A DNA stretch of 64,000 bases from JABDQA01 sp963759125 (GCA_963759125.1 CAVWXN010000005.1:744001-808000); one strand, 5' to 3'; numbered from the stretch's first letter, positions 26,325-35,697 are shown. The notes: generated by a model not told the origin, from the sequence alone. A program made the numbers and translations.

Positions 26325-27739
26325 TTAGTAGGTTTCTTTTTCGGATTCCTTTGCTTTGGGATATTTCAGCCATGAAGGAACTTGTTTAGGTCTCCAGCGC
26401 TTACCGTATATGAGGTTGTCAACAGCAGGAAACCAGCGTCTGGCGACCAGAGATCTTTCCAGCATGGTTCGCACAAGTTTATGTGAGAATGTATCGGGGC
26501 GGCTGAAAGGGCAGACAGCCATGCAGATTGAGCAGTCTGTCCCTACTTTACTCCAATACTCAAAGCAGCTGTCTTCATCGAGTTTCCACCTTCGGATACC
26601 GTTTGTAATCGTTTTTTCCCCTGCAGGGATTGATCGTGACGGACAGGTATCGGAACATTTTTTACAGCGTTGGCAGAACTCATCAATTCCCAATGATACG
26701 GCTTGTCAGGGACCAGTTCCATATCAGTGAGGGTTGCAAATACACGTACCCTGGCCCCGAATCGAGGAGCGATCAGATAGCCCTGCCGGCCGACTTCTCC
26801 CAACCCTGAGTCCACAGCAAGTGGAACAAGCACGGTATCATAGTTTCTGGTATTCTGAGCAATTCCCCGGTACCCCATATGGGCAAACCAGCGGCCCATT
26901 ACCGTAGACAGATAGGCTCCTTTGGCATAGTCGTTGGCACTCTCGGCGACCGACGGGCTGTGCGGAGCAGCACTGACATGATCCCAGCTCATTTCGGTCA
27001 GCAGGACCACGGCGTAGGCGGGAAAATCGTCCAATGGTTCGCCCCATTCGTGATAGTTCCCGTAGTGGATTTCCCCTCGGTGGGAATAAACCCATAGTGG
27101 ATTTACTTTGCAGATACCAACCATGTCGGCGCCGATATGCAGGCCGAATTGTTTGACCAGTTCAGTGGCCTGAACCGGATCCATGCGCTTACGTTCCTCC
27201 CCTTCAACCGGGGACGACTTTGCACTTCGACCGAGAATGTCAGGAATATCAAATGCGGCGTGAATCATCGCATTCAACGGCTGATATGAATTGTCAATCG
27301 ATCCCAGTTTACCGAGCAGTCCTTTTGCTCGACGCTGGGCGTCCGCTTCTTCCTGGTCCGGACGCTCAGCGTAATAGTTGCGGTAATAGGGTTCCTTATC
27401 CGGCGATAGTCTGACCCTGGCGAAGACCGCATCACGCTCGTCAAACCGTTTTACCTCTCCCCTCAGATGACCGGCTGCTCCAGCCAAAGCCTCCCGGTTT
27501 GCCCGCGCTGGTATGAGAAGCGACAGTGCCAGACAGATGAGCAGGCCGACAACAATGTCCGGTATAAAGCGAAGAGGTGGGTTCCAGAGGATCACCGGGA
27601 TCAGGACCACAAAGAAGATAAGGATGGCTGCGGCCACCTTGGTAGCCCTTTGTTCGTTTTCACGGAAACATTCCGTAAGAAATAGTGCACTCAGGACAAG
27701 GACACCAAGATTGCAAAGAAGAAGAACGAGGGTGTGCAT
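26325..27739 (-). pseudogene. Membrane-anchored reductive dehalogenase (RdhA-like), one frameshift
   Basis: Corrinoid/iron-sulfur reductive dehalogenase family, predicted to remove halogen from organic compounds. Three hydrophobic helices at about residues 2-76 replace the usual TAT signal. The catalytic domain follows, with VDSGLGEVGRQGYLI and FATLTDMELVPDKPY. After a -1 shift in a G run (26689-26692) the other frame continues IDEFCQRCKKCSDTCP and CFEYWSKVGTDC-SICMAVCP, the two 4Fe-4S motifs (CX2CX2CX3CP and CX11CX2CX3CP). Adding one base restores a 471-residue protein. The ATG at 27739 has AGAGG upstream and lies 14 bases after the TRAP permease stop. No RdhB anchor gene is present. Intact in the organism if the indel is an error. 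Confidence 0.82.
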
Positions 27740-27753
27740 GGGAGGCCTCTGGG

Positions 27754-29568
27754 TTAATTCATTGAGTTGGGCAGGAAGGTCACAATTTGGGGAAAAATGA
27801 TGAGGATAACGATACAAACCAGCATGGCCCCCCAAAAAGGAATTACTCCTTTGAACATGGTGTTCATAGGGATGTCCCGCGCAACTCCGTGGAGTACGAA
27901 GACGTTGACGCCAACCGGCGGGGTAATAAGACTCATCTCCATGGTCAAGGTAATGATGATGCCGAACCAGACCGGGTCGAATCCGAGCTGAACAATGATC
28001 GGAAAGACAATTGGAACGGCCAGCACCATGATTGAGAGCCCTTCCATAAAACAGCCGAGAATGATGAAGACCCCTATGATCAGTGACAGTACCACATAGC
28101 GATTCAGATTCATGTCAACCACTGTACGGGCAAGCTGATCGGGAATCTGACTCAGAGTGAGAAAATATTGAAAGATCATGGCTCCAATCAAGATGGCGAA
28201 AATCATTGCCGTGGCAGAGGTTGTGTCTTTCAGGGAGCCAACGAAATTTGACCAGTTCAATCGTTTTTTCAGTGCCATAAGCACAAAAGCCCCAAATGCT
28301 CCGGCACCAGCTGCCTCGGTTGGGGTCAGCCAGCCGGTGTATAAACCTCCTATGACCGCAATAAAGAGTGCAAAGGGGCCCAGGGTTGATTTCAAGGCGA
28401 TAAGTTTTTCGGCTGGCGCAAATTTCGGCCCAGGGGCTCCAATCTCCGGTCTGAGGCGCACCAGGATATAGATGGTAAGAATAAATAATAGGGTGAGCAC
28501 GATTCCAGGAATGATACCAGCTATAAAAAGAGCGCTGATGCTCTGTTCGGTCAGAATTCCGTATAAGATCAACACTGAACTCGGCGGAATCAGGATTCCC
28601 AGGGTTCCGCCCGCGGCGATGCAGCCTGTGGCCAAGGCATCCGAGTACTTTAATTTTTGCATCTCAGGCAGGGCGATGGTGCCAAACATGGCAGCCGTTG
28701 CCAGTGAAGATCCTGAAATGGCGGCGAAACAGGCACAGGCGCCAACGGTTGCCATGGACAGTCCGCCGGGTAGATAACCGATCCAGCGGTAGAGCATTGC
28801 ATATATCTCAGAGCCCAATCGGGCATGGTTGGCAAACTGACCCATCAGCAGAAAGAGAGGGATAACACTCAAGGTATAATGGGCGGCGGTTTTGTAGGGT
28901 TCGATTCCGAGGACAGCGAGGCCGGATTCAAATGAATTGAGAATCCAGAAGCCTAGAAATCCGACCAGGGCCATGGCGAAGCCTATCTGCATCCTGAGGG
29001 CGAGCAGGATGAACAGGAAGATGATGCCTAGGATTCCAATCCAGATCGGGTCCACAGGGCCAACTACCTCAGACAGGCAGGAAATTGTTTTACTCAGCAG
29101 GATCAAAGCCAGCAGCGCAGAGCCAAAAGCGGCAATAAAGACAAAAGGATAAATCGGTATGGCCAGGTCGATGGATACTTCCTGCCATTCTCTGATTTCG
29201 ATTCCATGCCTGAAGGTCGAGAAGGCAACCAGGCAGAAAAGAATGAAACTGAGAGATTGGGTCAGGGTATCGGCAAGAGCTTGTACTTTCGGGCTGCACC
29301 GGCCCATGATCAGGTCAATCTTGATATGACCGTCCTGTACCTGGCATTGAGCCAATGAGCAGAACACCACGATGGCCATCATCATCTCGGTCATTTCTCC
29401 GCAGCCAATGATGGTCATGTTGGTAAACTTTCTCAGCAGAACGTCGACCATGGTCATGACCATCATCCCAAAGAGTACCGCCCAGGAAATCCGGTCCAGG
29501 CCGGCAGCGAGACGAAGCAATCCCGTTTTGAGTCCTGAACTTGGTTTAATCACCTCTTTATCTGACAT
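27754..29568 (-). CDS. TRAP transporter fused small and large permease (DctQM)
   Basis: Secondary, Na+/H+-driven uptake permease. Residues ~1-170 are the four-helix DctQ subunit (WAVLFGMMVMTMVDVLLRKF), and ~175-604 the twelve-helix DctM subunit with GTLGILIPPSSVLILYGIL and LITPPVGVNVFVLHG. Fusion of Q and M in one chain is a known variant. Placed 16 bases downstream of the binding protein gene and 14 bases upstream of the reductive dehalogenase gene, all on the minus strand, so the three look like one operon; the transporter may bring in the dehalogenase substrate (inference). Confidence 0.93.
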   Translation of the reverse strand: MSDKEVIKPSSGLKTGLLRLAAGLDRISWAVLFGMMVMTMVDVLLRKFTNMTIIGCGEMTEMMMAIVVFCSLAQCQVQDGHIKIDLIMGRCSPKVQALADTLTQSLSFILFCLVAFSTFRHGIEIREWQEVSIDLAIPIYPFVFIAAFGSALLALILLSKTISCLSEVVGPVDPIWIGILGIIFLFILLALRMQIGFAMALVGFLGFWILNSFESGLAVLGIEPYKTAAHYTLSVIPLFLLMGQFANHARLGSEIYAMLYRWIGYLPGGLSMATVGACACFAAISGSSLATAAMFGTIALPEMQKLKYSDALATGCIAAGGTLGILIPPSSVLILYGILTEQSISALFIAGIIPGIVLTLLFILTIYILVRLRPEIGAPGPKFAPAEKLIALKSTLGPFALFIAVIGGLYTGWLTPTEAAGAGAFGAFVLMALKKRLNWSNFVGSLKDTTSATAMIFAILIGAMIFQYFLTLSQIPDQLARTVVDMNLNRYVVLSLIIGVFIILGCFMEGLSIMVLAVPIVFPIIVQLGFDPVWFGIIITLTMEMSLITPPVGVNVFVLHGVARDIPMNTMFKGVIPFWGAMLVCIVILIIFPQIVTFLPNSMN

Positions 29569-29584
29569 TTACAAGCGGGTGTTG

Positions 29585-30598
29585 CTACTTGGCGGCTGCC
29601 GCAACCACATCGTCGAGAATCTGCCGGGCATTCATGTTTTTTTCATTATTAGCCACCCAGTCTTCACGCATAGCCATGGTTCCTTCCCTCAGTTTGGCTT
29701 TCTCTTCATCGCTGAAGGTGTGGAAGCTGATGCCATTGGTGATGGCCATCTTGAAATTTTCCAGATCTTCGTAATCAAATGCCCGAGCCGCAGCTATACC
29801 GAAACTGGGAGGTGTTGCCTGGTCAATAGCTTTTTTGGCATCCTCCGGCAGGGAGTCCCACTTCTTTTTGTTCATCAGCACGACCATCAGAGCTCCGGAG
29901 TAATTGAGCTCGGTCATATGGTTGACGACACCAACAAGTTTGTAGCGATTAAGGGCTGAGTAAGCGGTAAAAGCGCCATCGACAACCCCTTTCTGGAGCA
30001 TGATGTTGAGTTCATCCACCGTCTTGCCAACCGGGTTGCCACCCAGCATTTTCACGCCTTCGGTTTCGACCGCGTTGCCGGTGCGAATTTTCAATCCTTT
30101 GAAATCTGCGGCTGAAGCAATCGGCTGTTTGACCGTAAAGACCTGGCTCATCGGCGCGGCGGTGAACCAGAGCACCTTGAATTGCTGGTAATCCTCGGCA
30201 AAATCTTTTTCGAAGAGCTCATACATTACTTCGGTCTGCTGAACGGCATTGGCAAACAGAAAGGGCAGGTCGAACACGCTACTCCTCTGAAACCGGCCCC
30301 TGACGTAGGCGGGAATAACAAAGCCTATATCGGTTATGCCGTTGCTTATGGAGTCAACCATGGTTTTGGGATTGCCCAAGGTACCGCCGGGGAAGATTTT
30401 CACTGTAACTTTTCCGTCCGTCAATTCAGCGACCTTTTCGGCGAATGGTTCGAATGCCATGCGGTGCTGAACATGCATGGTCGGCATGAAGTGGGCCAGT
30501 TTCAATTCGATCGTTTCAGCGAACCCAGTCCCCGGGATGGAGACAATCATGCCAAGAAAAACGATTACTGGGACAAACAGGGGGACAAGCTTCCTCAT
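29585..30598 (-). CDS. TRAP transporter substrate-binding protein DctP
   Basis: Periplasmic binding protein for a carboxylate ligand. Signal peptide at about residues 1-26 (RKLVPLFVPVIVFLGMIVSI). The mature part has the family segments DLPFLFANAVQQ and ADFKGLKIRTGN; the Arg in KIRTGN forms the salt bridge to the ligand carboxylate in this family. The frame is open from 30637, but the ATG at 30598 follows GGGAGG and begins the signal peptide. 337 residues. First gene of the operon DctP-DctQM-dehalogenase. Confidence 0.94.
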   Translation of the reverse strand: MRKLVPLFVPVIVFLGMIVSIPGTGFAETIELKLAHFMPTMHVQHRMAFEPFAEKVAELTDGKVTVKIFPGGTLGNPKTMVDSISNGITDIGFVIPAYVRGRFQRSSVFDLPFLFANAVQQTEVMYELFEKDFAEDYQQFKVLWFTAAPMSQVFTVKQPIASAADFKGLKIRTGNAVETEGVKMLGGNPVGKTVDELNIMLQKGVVDGAFTAYSALNRYKLVGVVNHMTELNYSGALMVVLMNKKKWDSLPEDAKKAIDQATPPSFGIAAARAFDYEDLENFKMAITNGISFHTFSDEEKAKLREGTMAMREDWVANNEKNMNARQILDDVVAAAAK

Positions 30599-30713
30599 GA
30601 TGATACCTCCCTCAGATTTAGTGAATGTCGGTAACACGGGGCTTCTAATGAGGAACCGGTCAAATATGGAAGTGAACTGGCAATATGAACGGCTCCTTGC
30701 TGCATGAGTCAGG

Positions 30714-30742
30714 AACTACAACGAAAACACGGGATGTGTCAA
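30714..30742 (-). promoter_or_regulatory. Possible promoter of the TRAP-dehalogenase operon
   Basis: A perfect -35 TTGACA (30742-30737, minus strand) lies 16-17 bases from a weak -10 (TGTAGT or GTAGTT). It would start transcription about 110 bases before the DctP start codon. The poor -10 makes this tentative. Confidence 0.3.
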
Positions 30743-30789
30743 GATTAAACAAGGTTGGTGCGCTGTTGCAGTAAATGAATTTTTTACTG

Positions 30790-31551
30790 TCAGGCAGCTT
30801 TGGATTCCCCCGGGTTTTTGCCCAGGATAATCATGCCGAGAACTTCGTCTTTGGTGACCTGGCTGGTCTGCTGAGTTCCCACTAGTTTGCCGTTTTTGAT
30901 AACCGATACCCGGTCTGCCAGATCGAAGACATCGTGCAGGTCATGACTGATAAGGAAGATGCCGATGCCTTCACTTTTTAATTGTTTGATCAACTCGGCT
31001 ACCATCGCTGTTTCATGGGGGCCGAGAGCCGCGGTCGGTTCATCCATGATCAGTATTTTGGCATTGAAATAGATGGCTCGGGCAATGGCCACCGACTGCC
31101 GCTGGCCGCCCGACATATTGCGAACAGGATCCTTGATGTTGGTAAAATTGGGGTTGAGGCGCTGGATCACCTTGCGGGCCTCGTTCTCCATGGCCCCGTC
31201 ATCGAGGGTGCCGTACCCCGTCATGATTTCTCTACCGAGAAACAGGTTTGCCGGTGCGTCGAGATTGTCCGACAGGGCAAGGGTCTGGTAGATGGTTTCA
31301 ATTCCATGGTGGCGGGAGTCACGGGGACGTCTGATGTCGACCTTCTGGCCATTGATCAAAATGTCGCCCTCGTCGCAGGGAATGGCGCCTGAGAGGCTCT
31401 TCATCAGGACGGTTTTGCCCGCGCCGTTGTGACCCAGAACCCCCACTACTTCCCCGGGCATCAAGTCTATGGAAACACCCTGCACTGCATGAACACCGCC
31501 GAAACGTTTGTGGATATTGCGCATTTCCACGAGTGGAACTTGAGTATTCAC
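30790..31551 (-). CDS. Sugar (xylose) ABC transporter ATP-binding protein, single-domain type
   Basis: ATPase of a CUT2-type sugar importer: Walker A GHNGAGKT, signature MSGGQRQSVAIARAI, Walker B ILIMDEPTAALG. Unlike XylG/RbsA (about 500 residues with two ATPase domains) this protein has only one domain (253 residues), as in FrcA-type systems, so it should work as a homodimer. Last gene of the minus-strand xylF-xylH-ATPase operon, 8 bases after xylH. Xylose is inferred from the neighbouring xylR, xylA and xylB. Confidence 0.9.
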   Translation of the reverse strand: MNTQVPLVEMRNIHKRFGGVHAVQGVSIDLMPGEVVGVLGHNGAGKTVLMKSLSGAIPCDEGDILINGQKVDIRRPRDSRHHGIETIYQTLALSDNLDAPANLFLGREIMTGYGTLDDGAMENEARKVIQRLNPNFTNIKDPVRNMSGGQRQSVAIARAIYFNAKILIMDEPTAALGPHETAMVAELIKQLKSEGIGIFLISHDLHDVFDLADRVSVIKNGKLVGTQQTSQVTKDEVLGMIILGKNPGESKAA

Positions 31552-31559
31552 CGCTGCCT

Positions 31560-32786
31560 CTACCGTTTATTTTTATTGTACATGACGTCAAACCATACGG
31601 CCAGAACCAGGACCAGCCCGATGACGACCTGCCGCATGGCACTGGTCACTCCCATAAGAACCATGCCCGACTCGAGCGACTGCATGATCACCGCCCCCAG
31701 AATGGCCCCGGTTATGGTACCGACTCCTCCCGCCAGAGAGGTGCCGCCGATAACCGCAGCGGCAATGACGTTTAATTCGGCCATGGTTCCCATCGAGTTG
31801 GCGCCGGCATTTAAACGGGCGGTGGTAATCACCGCTGCAACGCCGCAGAGGATTCCCATGACCATGAAGATATACATGGTGACTCTGGGTACATTTATGC
31901 CTGATAGCTCAGCCGCTTCAGGGTTGCCGCCAATGGCAAAGACATAACGCCCGAATTTGGTAACCTTGGTCAGCAGGGTCATGATCACCACGACTCCGAT
32001 CAGGATAAGCACCGGGATGGGTATGCCCCGTGGGATTTCGGTACGAGGTTTGTAGTACGAGTTCATCACCATGACGAACCCGCAGACCAGTCCGACGCCG
32101 ATAAGCAGCATGACCAGTTCAGCCCAGCGGGCTTTGGGTTTGAATCCGTATTTTTTCCTTCGGGCTCTGCTCCTGAAGGTACCCAATATCATCAACAGGA
32201 TACAGGCGAGTCCGAATACCCAGCTCCAGGTGGCCCCGATCGAACCGTTAATGCCTCCACCCAGAAGTTGATATGTTTTATCCATCGGCGCCACTGTTCT
32301 GCCGTCGGTTACCAGATAAGCCCCACCACGGAATATCAGAAGGCCGCCAAGGGTCACGACAAAGGCCGGCACACCTCGATATGCCACCCACCATCCCTGC
32401 CAGAGACCGACAACCGCCCCCAGGGCCAGCCCGCAGAGGACGGTCAGAGGCCAGTTCCAGGCAGCTCCAAGGGTGAAGACATGCACCTGCAGGTAGGCGA
32501 TGACCATTCCGGTGAAGCCCATCAGAGAGCCGACCGACAGATCTATATGTCGGGCTACTATCACCAGTACCATTCCGGTTGCCATGATTCCGACGACACT
32601 GGTCTGGACGGCAAGATTGTAGAGATTTCTGGCGGTGAAGAAAATTCCGTTGGTCAGAACAGTCAAGACGACCCAGATTACGATCAAGGCACCGATCATG
32701 GCCAGCATGCGAGTATCTATCTCGAGCTCTGTACTGAGCCGGTGAAAGAGCGATGTCTTGGGAGCCTCTTTGGGTTGGGGGGTCAT
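31560..32786 (-). CDS. xylH: Xylose ABC transporter permease XylH
   Basis: Inner-membrane permease, 408 residues, about ten helices. Family motifs include ARHIDLSVGSLMGF, GVPAFVVTLGGLLIFRG, the coupling-helix region AIGGNPEAAELSGI and AAAVIGGTSLAGGVGTI. Longer than RbsC (about 320), as is usual for XylH. It follows xylF after 136 bases that contain a hairpin, so xylF is likely expressed more strongly. Confidence 0.92.
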   Translation of the reverse strand: MTPQPKEAPKTSLFHRLSTELEIDTRMLAMIGALIVIWVVLTVLTNGIFFTARNLYNLAVQTSVVGIMATGMVLVIVARHIDLSVGSLMGFTGMVIAYLQVHVFTLGAAWNWPLTVLCGLALGAVVGLWQGWWVAYRGVPAFVVTLGGLLIFRGGAYLVTDGRTVAPMDKTYQLLGGGINGSIGATWSWVFGLACILLMILGTFRSRARRKKYGFKPKARWAELVMLLIGVGLVCGFVMVMNSYYKPRTEIPRGIPIPVLILIGVVVIMTLLTKVTKFGRYVFAIGGNPEAAELSGINVPRVTMYIFMVMGILCGVAAVITTARLNAGANSMGTMAELNVIAAAVIGGTSLAGGVGTITGAILGAVIMQSLESGMVLMGVTSAMRQVVIGLVLVLAVWFDVMYNKNKR

Positions 32787-32873
32787 AACGATGCCGGGTG
32801 GTAAATTTTCTAAAAGGGTTCAGGTAATCATTCTTATGTACAACAGGTATCGTCGAATTGCTTATAGAAATTT

Positions 32874-32898
32874 GGGGGCACCCAGACAAAGTGCCCCC
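32874..32898 (-). terminator. Hairpin after xylF (attenuator)
   Basis: An 8-base stem, GGGGGCAC (32874-32881) with GTGCCCCC (32891-32898), has a 9-base loop. On the minus strand it is followed by AAATTTCT. It sits between xylF and xylH and may act as a partial terminator or as an RNA end protecting the xylF message. Confidence 0.65.
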
Positions 32899-32922
32899 GA
32901 AGTGGTTGTTTTGTTGCAGCGT

Positions 32923-33945
32923 TTACGGGCACATGCCGTCGACGCCCTGGCAGAGAACATCTTTTTTGATCCAGCCGGCATCCACGACAACACTGAGTTT
33001 GTCTTTGGTGATCGGAACCGGGGCCAGGAGAATGGCGTCCATCTCGACTCCTTTGGCGCCGCCGGACCATTTAATGGTGCCGGATGGCGTTTTTCCATTG
33101 GCCAGATCAACGGCGATCTTGGCTGCAGCCTTGCCGAGTTCGCGGGCATCTTTCCAGACTGAGACGGTCTGCAGTCCGCGGGCAACCCGGTTCAGGGCGG
33201 CATGGTCACCGTCCTGGCCGGATACCGGGGTGATACCTTCCATTCCCTGAGCGGTCAGAGCGGCGACCACACCACCTGCGGTTCCGTCATTTGAAGCGAC
33301 GACGGCATCGACCTTGTTGTTCTGGGCGGTGAGGATCTGCTCCATGTTGCGTTGGGCCACTTCCGGTTTCCAGCCATCGGTACCCTGGGCTGCGACATTT
33401 TTGATTTTACCGGCCTTGATTGCCTCGTCCAGAACCTCGAGCTGTCCTTCATAGAGGAATTCGGCATTGGGATCGGTCGGAGCGCCTTTGATAAACACAT
33501 AGTTGCCTTCCGGCTTGGCCGCGAAGACGGCCCGGGCCTGCATCCGGCCTACTTCTTTGTTGTCAAAAGTAAGATAGAACACACCCTCTTTTTCGATCAA
33601 TCGGTCATAGCCGACCACAGGGATACCTTCGGCTTCGGCTTTGGCAATGGCCGGTAGCACGGCATCAGCGTCCCAGGCCAAGACGATCAGGGCACTGGCA
33701 CCACGGGCGATCAGGTTTTCGATATCAGAGATCTGTTTTTCGGCGCTGGCCTGGGCATCTGCCATGATGTACTTGGCGCCATGGCTTTCCAGCTCCCCCT
33801 TCATTGCTGCTTCATCTGTTTTCCAGCGTTCTTCCTGAAAGTTCGACCAGGAAACGCCAACCACCAGCTCTTTTGCAAATACTGCAGAACTGAAAACTGC
33901 AACCATCAGAACAGCTAAAACGGGAATAACGGTTTTCTTCAACAT
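32923..33945 (-). CDS. xylF: D-xylose ABC transporter substrate-binding protein XylF
   Basis: Periplasmic sugar-binding protein. Signal peptide at residues 1-24 (KTVIPVLAVLMVAVFSSAVF). The mature sequence VVGVSWSNFQEERWKTDE matches XylF, where Phe/Trp and Arg contacts hold xylose; TPVSGQDGD and LQTVSVWKDA are further XylF landmarks. 340 residues is normal. First gene of the import operon; divergent from xylR with a 543-base AT-rich spacer. Confidence 0.93.
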   Translation of the reverse strand: MLKKTVIPVLAVLMVAVFSSAVFAKELVVGVSWSNFQEERWKTDEAAMKGELESHGAKYIMADAQASAEKQISDIENLIARGASALIVLAWDADAVLPAIAKAEAEGIPVVGYDRLIEKEGVFYLTFDNKEVGRMQARAVFAAKPEGNYVFIKGAPTDPNAEFLYEGQLEVLDEAIKAGKIKNVAAQGTDGWKPEVAQRNMEQILTAQNNKVDAVVASNDGTAGGVVAALTAQGMEGITPVSGQDGDHAALNRVARGLQTVSVWKDARELGKAAAKIAVDLANGKTPSGTIKWSGGAKGVEMDAILLAPVPITKDKLSVVVDAGWIKKDVLCQGVDGMCP

Positions 33946-34163
33946 GTGAAATTCCTCCAGAGCACAAAGAGTTGATTTTTCGACAGGCAGCGATTCAGAG
34001 TCTTGCCCGAGCAGTCACGCCGCTGTCCGTTTCTACTTGCATGGTTTGGATATGCACCGATCGGTTCTCCCTAGCAAGCAGATCGGTGGTATTTCACCTC
34101 GCAGAATGCCAAACTTTAATGGTGAAGGCAAGAATTAATTTACTCGATGAATAAAAAATAATA

Positions 34164-34178
34164 TACCATATTGTGGTA
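34164..34178. promoter_or_regulatory. Short palindrome upstream of xylF
   Basis: TACCA and TGGTA flank a 5-base centre (TATTG). Possible operator half-sites for the divergent xylose promoters. Confidence 0.3.
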
Positions 34179-34247
34179 ATTGGAATACGAGAAAATTGTT
34201 TATAAACATTGATATAATATAAATAAAAAACAGATAATATTGAAGAA

Positions 34248-34273
34248 TTTATTGATTATCGATAATAAATAAA
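34248..34273. promoter_or_regulatory. Probable XylR (ROK) operator
   Basis: A 26-base palindrome centred between 34260 and 34261, reading TTTATTGATTATC on the left arm and GATAATAAATAAA on the right; 12 of 13 base pairs match. Its place in the xylF-xylR spacer and its TTATT/AATAA half-sites suit a ROK-family repressor (inference). Confidence 0.55.
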
Positions 34274-34488
34274 AAAGAGGGGTTTGTCGTTCTTTCCTTG
34301 ATTTCGGAAGTGTTACTTGTTACTAAAATTAATTATCGGTTGATGATATTTCTGGAAATCAATATTTTGCCCAATTAATGGTTGTAATTACTTAATATTA
34401 TATATACTTCCTCGATTTCTTTAAATCCTCTTGAGAAGGGGTTAAGAGTTATCTTATGTTTTCTAAGTGAATTAAAGAAACGGAACTT

Positions 34489-35697
34489 ATGAAAGCTGCC
34501 AACCGTGATTTCACGCGAGAACTGAACCTCTTCAATATCCTCAACAGTATCCGGGAAGCGGGAAGTATCTCGCGCGTCGAAATTGCCGAGAAAACTGGCC
34601 AGAGCAAGGCTTCCGTGACCAATATAACCGCTCTGTTAATAGAGCGGGGACTGATTTACGAGGATCAGGTTGAGTCATCCACCAGCCGGGGAAGGCGCCG
34701 CATCATGTTGATGCTCAACCCGGATGCGGCATATACGGTGGGTATCAAGATCGCAGCTTTTCGCCTGAGTTTCGCCGTGGTGGATTTTGTCGGTCAGGTA
34801 AAATCGACCCTGTCGATTCCGTTCAGGGTTGGTGAGCGATCGGCGGCAATGTTGGCCGCTGTTGCCGAGGACGGAATTTTACACTGTCTTGAGGATGCCA
34901 GGCTGAAACTTGAAGACTTGTCTGGCTGCGGCGTGGCAATCCCAGGTTTCGTTGATTCAGCATCGGGAACCTGCTATTGGACACCAATTCAAAACGGTTC
35001 ATCTAATATCCGTGATCTCCTTGCTCAGCGACTCGATATGGATGTCTATCTGGAAAACGACGCCAATTCTTTTACCGTAGCCTCGCAATGGTTTGGGCTT
35101 GGAAAGGGAATAAGAAATTTTCTGGTAGTCACCATCGAGGAAGGGATAGGCATGGGTATCGTTGTTGACGGCAAGCTCTATCAGGGAGCAACCGGAATAG
35201 CGGCAGAGTTCGGTCATATGGTGATTGTCCCGGACGGGGAGCCCTGCCGGTGTGGCAAATTGGGTTGTTTTGAGGCCTATTCGGCCGACTCCGGTATTCT
35301 GCAGCAGGCTCGAAAACTGTTGAAGCGCAGGAAGAATGGCCCGGATCAGGATATGCTGACCATTGAAGAAGTCACCCGCTGGGCCCGGGAGGGAGACAGG
35401 GGGCTGCGCAAAATATTTCAGCAGAGCGGAGAATTTCTGGCCCGCGGCGTGGCCGGGTTGATTCAGATCTTCAATCCCGAGAGAGTGATCATCACCGGCG
35501 AGGGGGTAAGGGCCGGCGACCTGGTATTTGACCCGATGCATAAGCTGCTCGGGAAATATCTCAACCGCGAACAGGCCAATTCCACTCAAATTCTGATTCA
35601 GGAGTGGAACGACCATGACTGGGCTCAGGGGGCAGCGGGGTTTGTCTTTGGTGAGATATACAAATCGCCGCTGAACAAGATTCAGAGAAGCGGTTAG
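34489..35697 (+). CDS. xylR: ROK-family xylose-responsive regulator XylR
   Basis: 402 residues. An N-terminal winged helix-turn-helix (SISRVEIAEKTGQSKASVTNITALLIERGLI, about 25-60) is followed by a sugar-kinase-like ROK domain with GVAIPGFVD, ENDANSFTVA and the zinc motif CRCGKLGC (near residue 253). ROK repressors of this shape release DNA on binding xylose. It begins the plus-strand xylR-xylA-xylB cluster and is divergent from xylF. A 26-base palindrome in the spacer is the likely operator. Confidence 0.9.
   Translation: MKAANRDFTRELNLFNILNSIREAGSISRVEIAEKTGQSKASVTNITALLIERGLIYEDQVESSTSRGRRRIMLMLNPDAAYTVGIKIAAFRLSFAVVDFVGQVKSTLSIPFRVGERSAAMLAAVAEDGILHCLEDARLKLEDLSGCGVAIPGFVDSASGTCYWTPIQNGSSNIRDLLAQRLDMDVYLENDANSFTVASQWFGLGKGIRNFLVVTIEEGIGMGIVVDGKLYQGATGIAAEFGHMVIVPDGEPCRCGKLGCFEAYSADSGILQQARKLLKRRKNGPDQDMLTIEEVTRWAREGDRGLRKIFQQSGEFLARGVAGLIQIFNPERVIITGEGVRAGDLVFDPMHKLLGKYLNREQANSTQILIQEWNDHDWAQGAAGFVFGEIYKSPLNKIQRSG

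Larger units (their letters stand above)
33946..34488. promoter_or_regulatory. AT-rich divergent control region of the xylose regulon
   Basis: The 543 bases between xylF (minus) and xylR (plus) contain no gene. The stretch from about 34130 to 34480 is much richer in A+T than the rest of the window and holds two inverted repeats, a near-perfect 26-base palindrome at 34248-34273 and a shorter one at 34164-34178. I take it as the shared promoter-operator region of xylFH-ATPase and xylR-xylAB. Confidence 0.6.
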
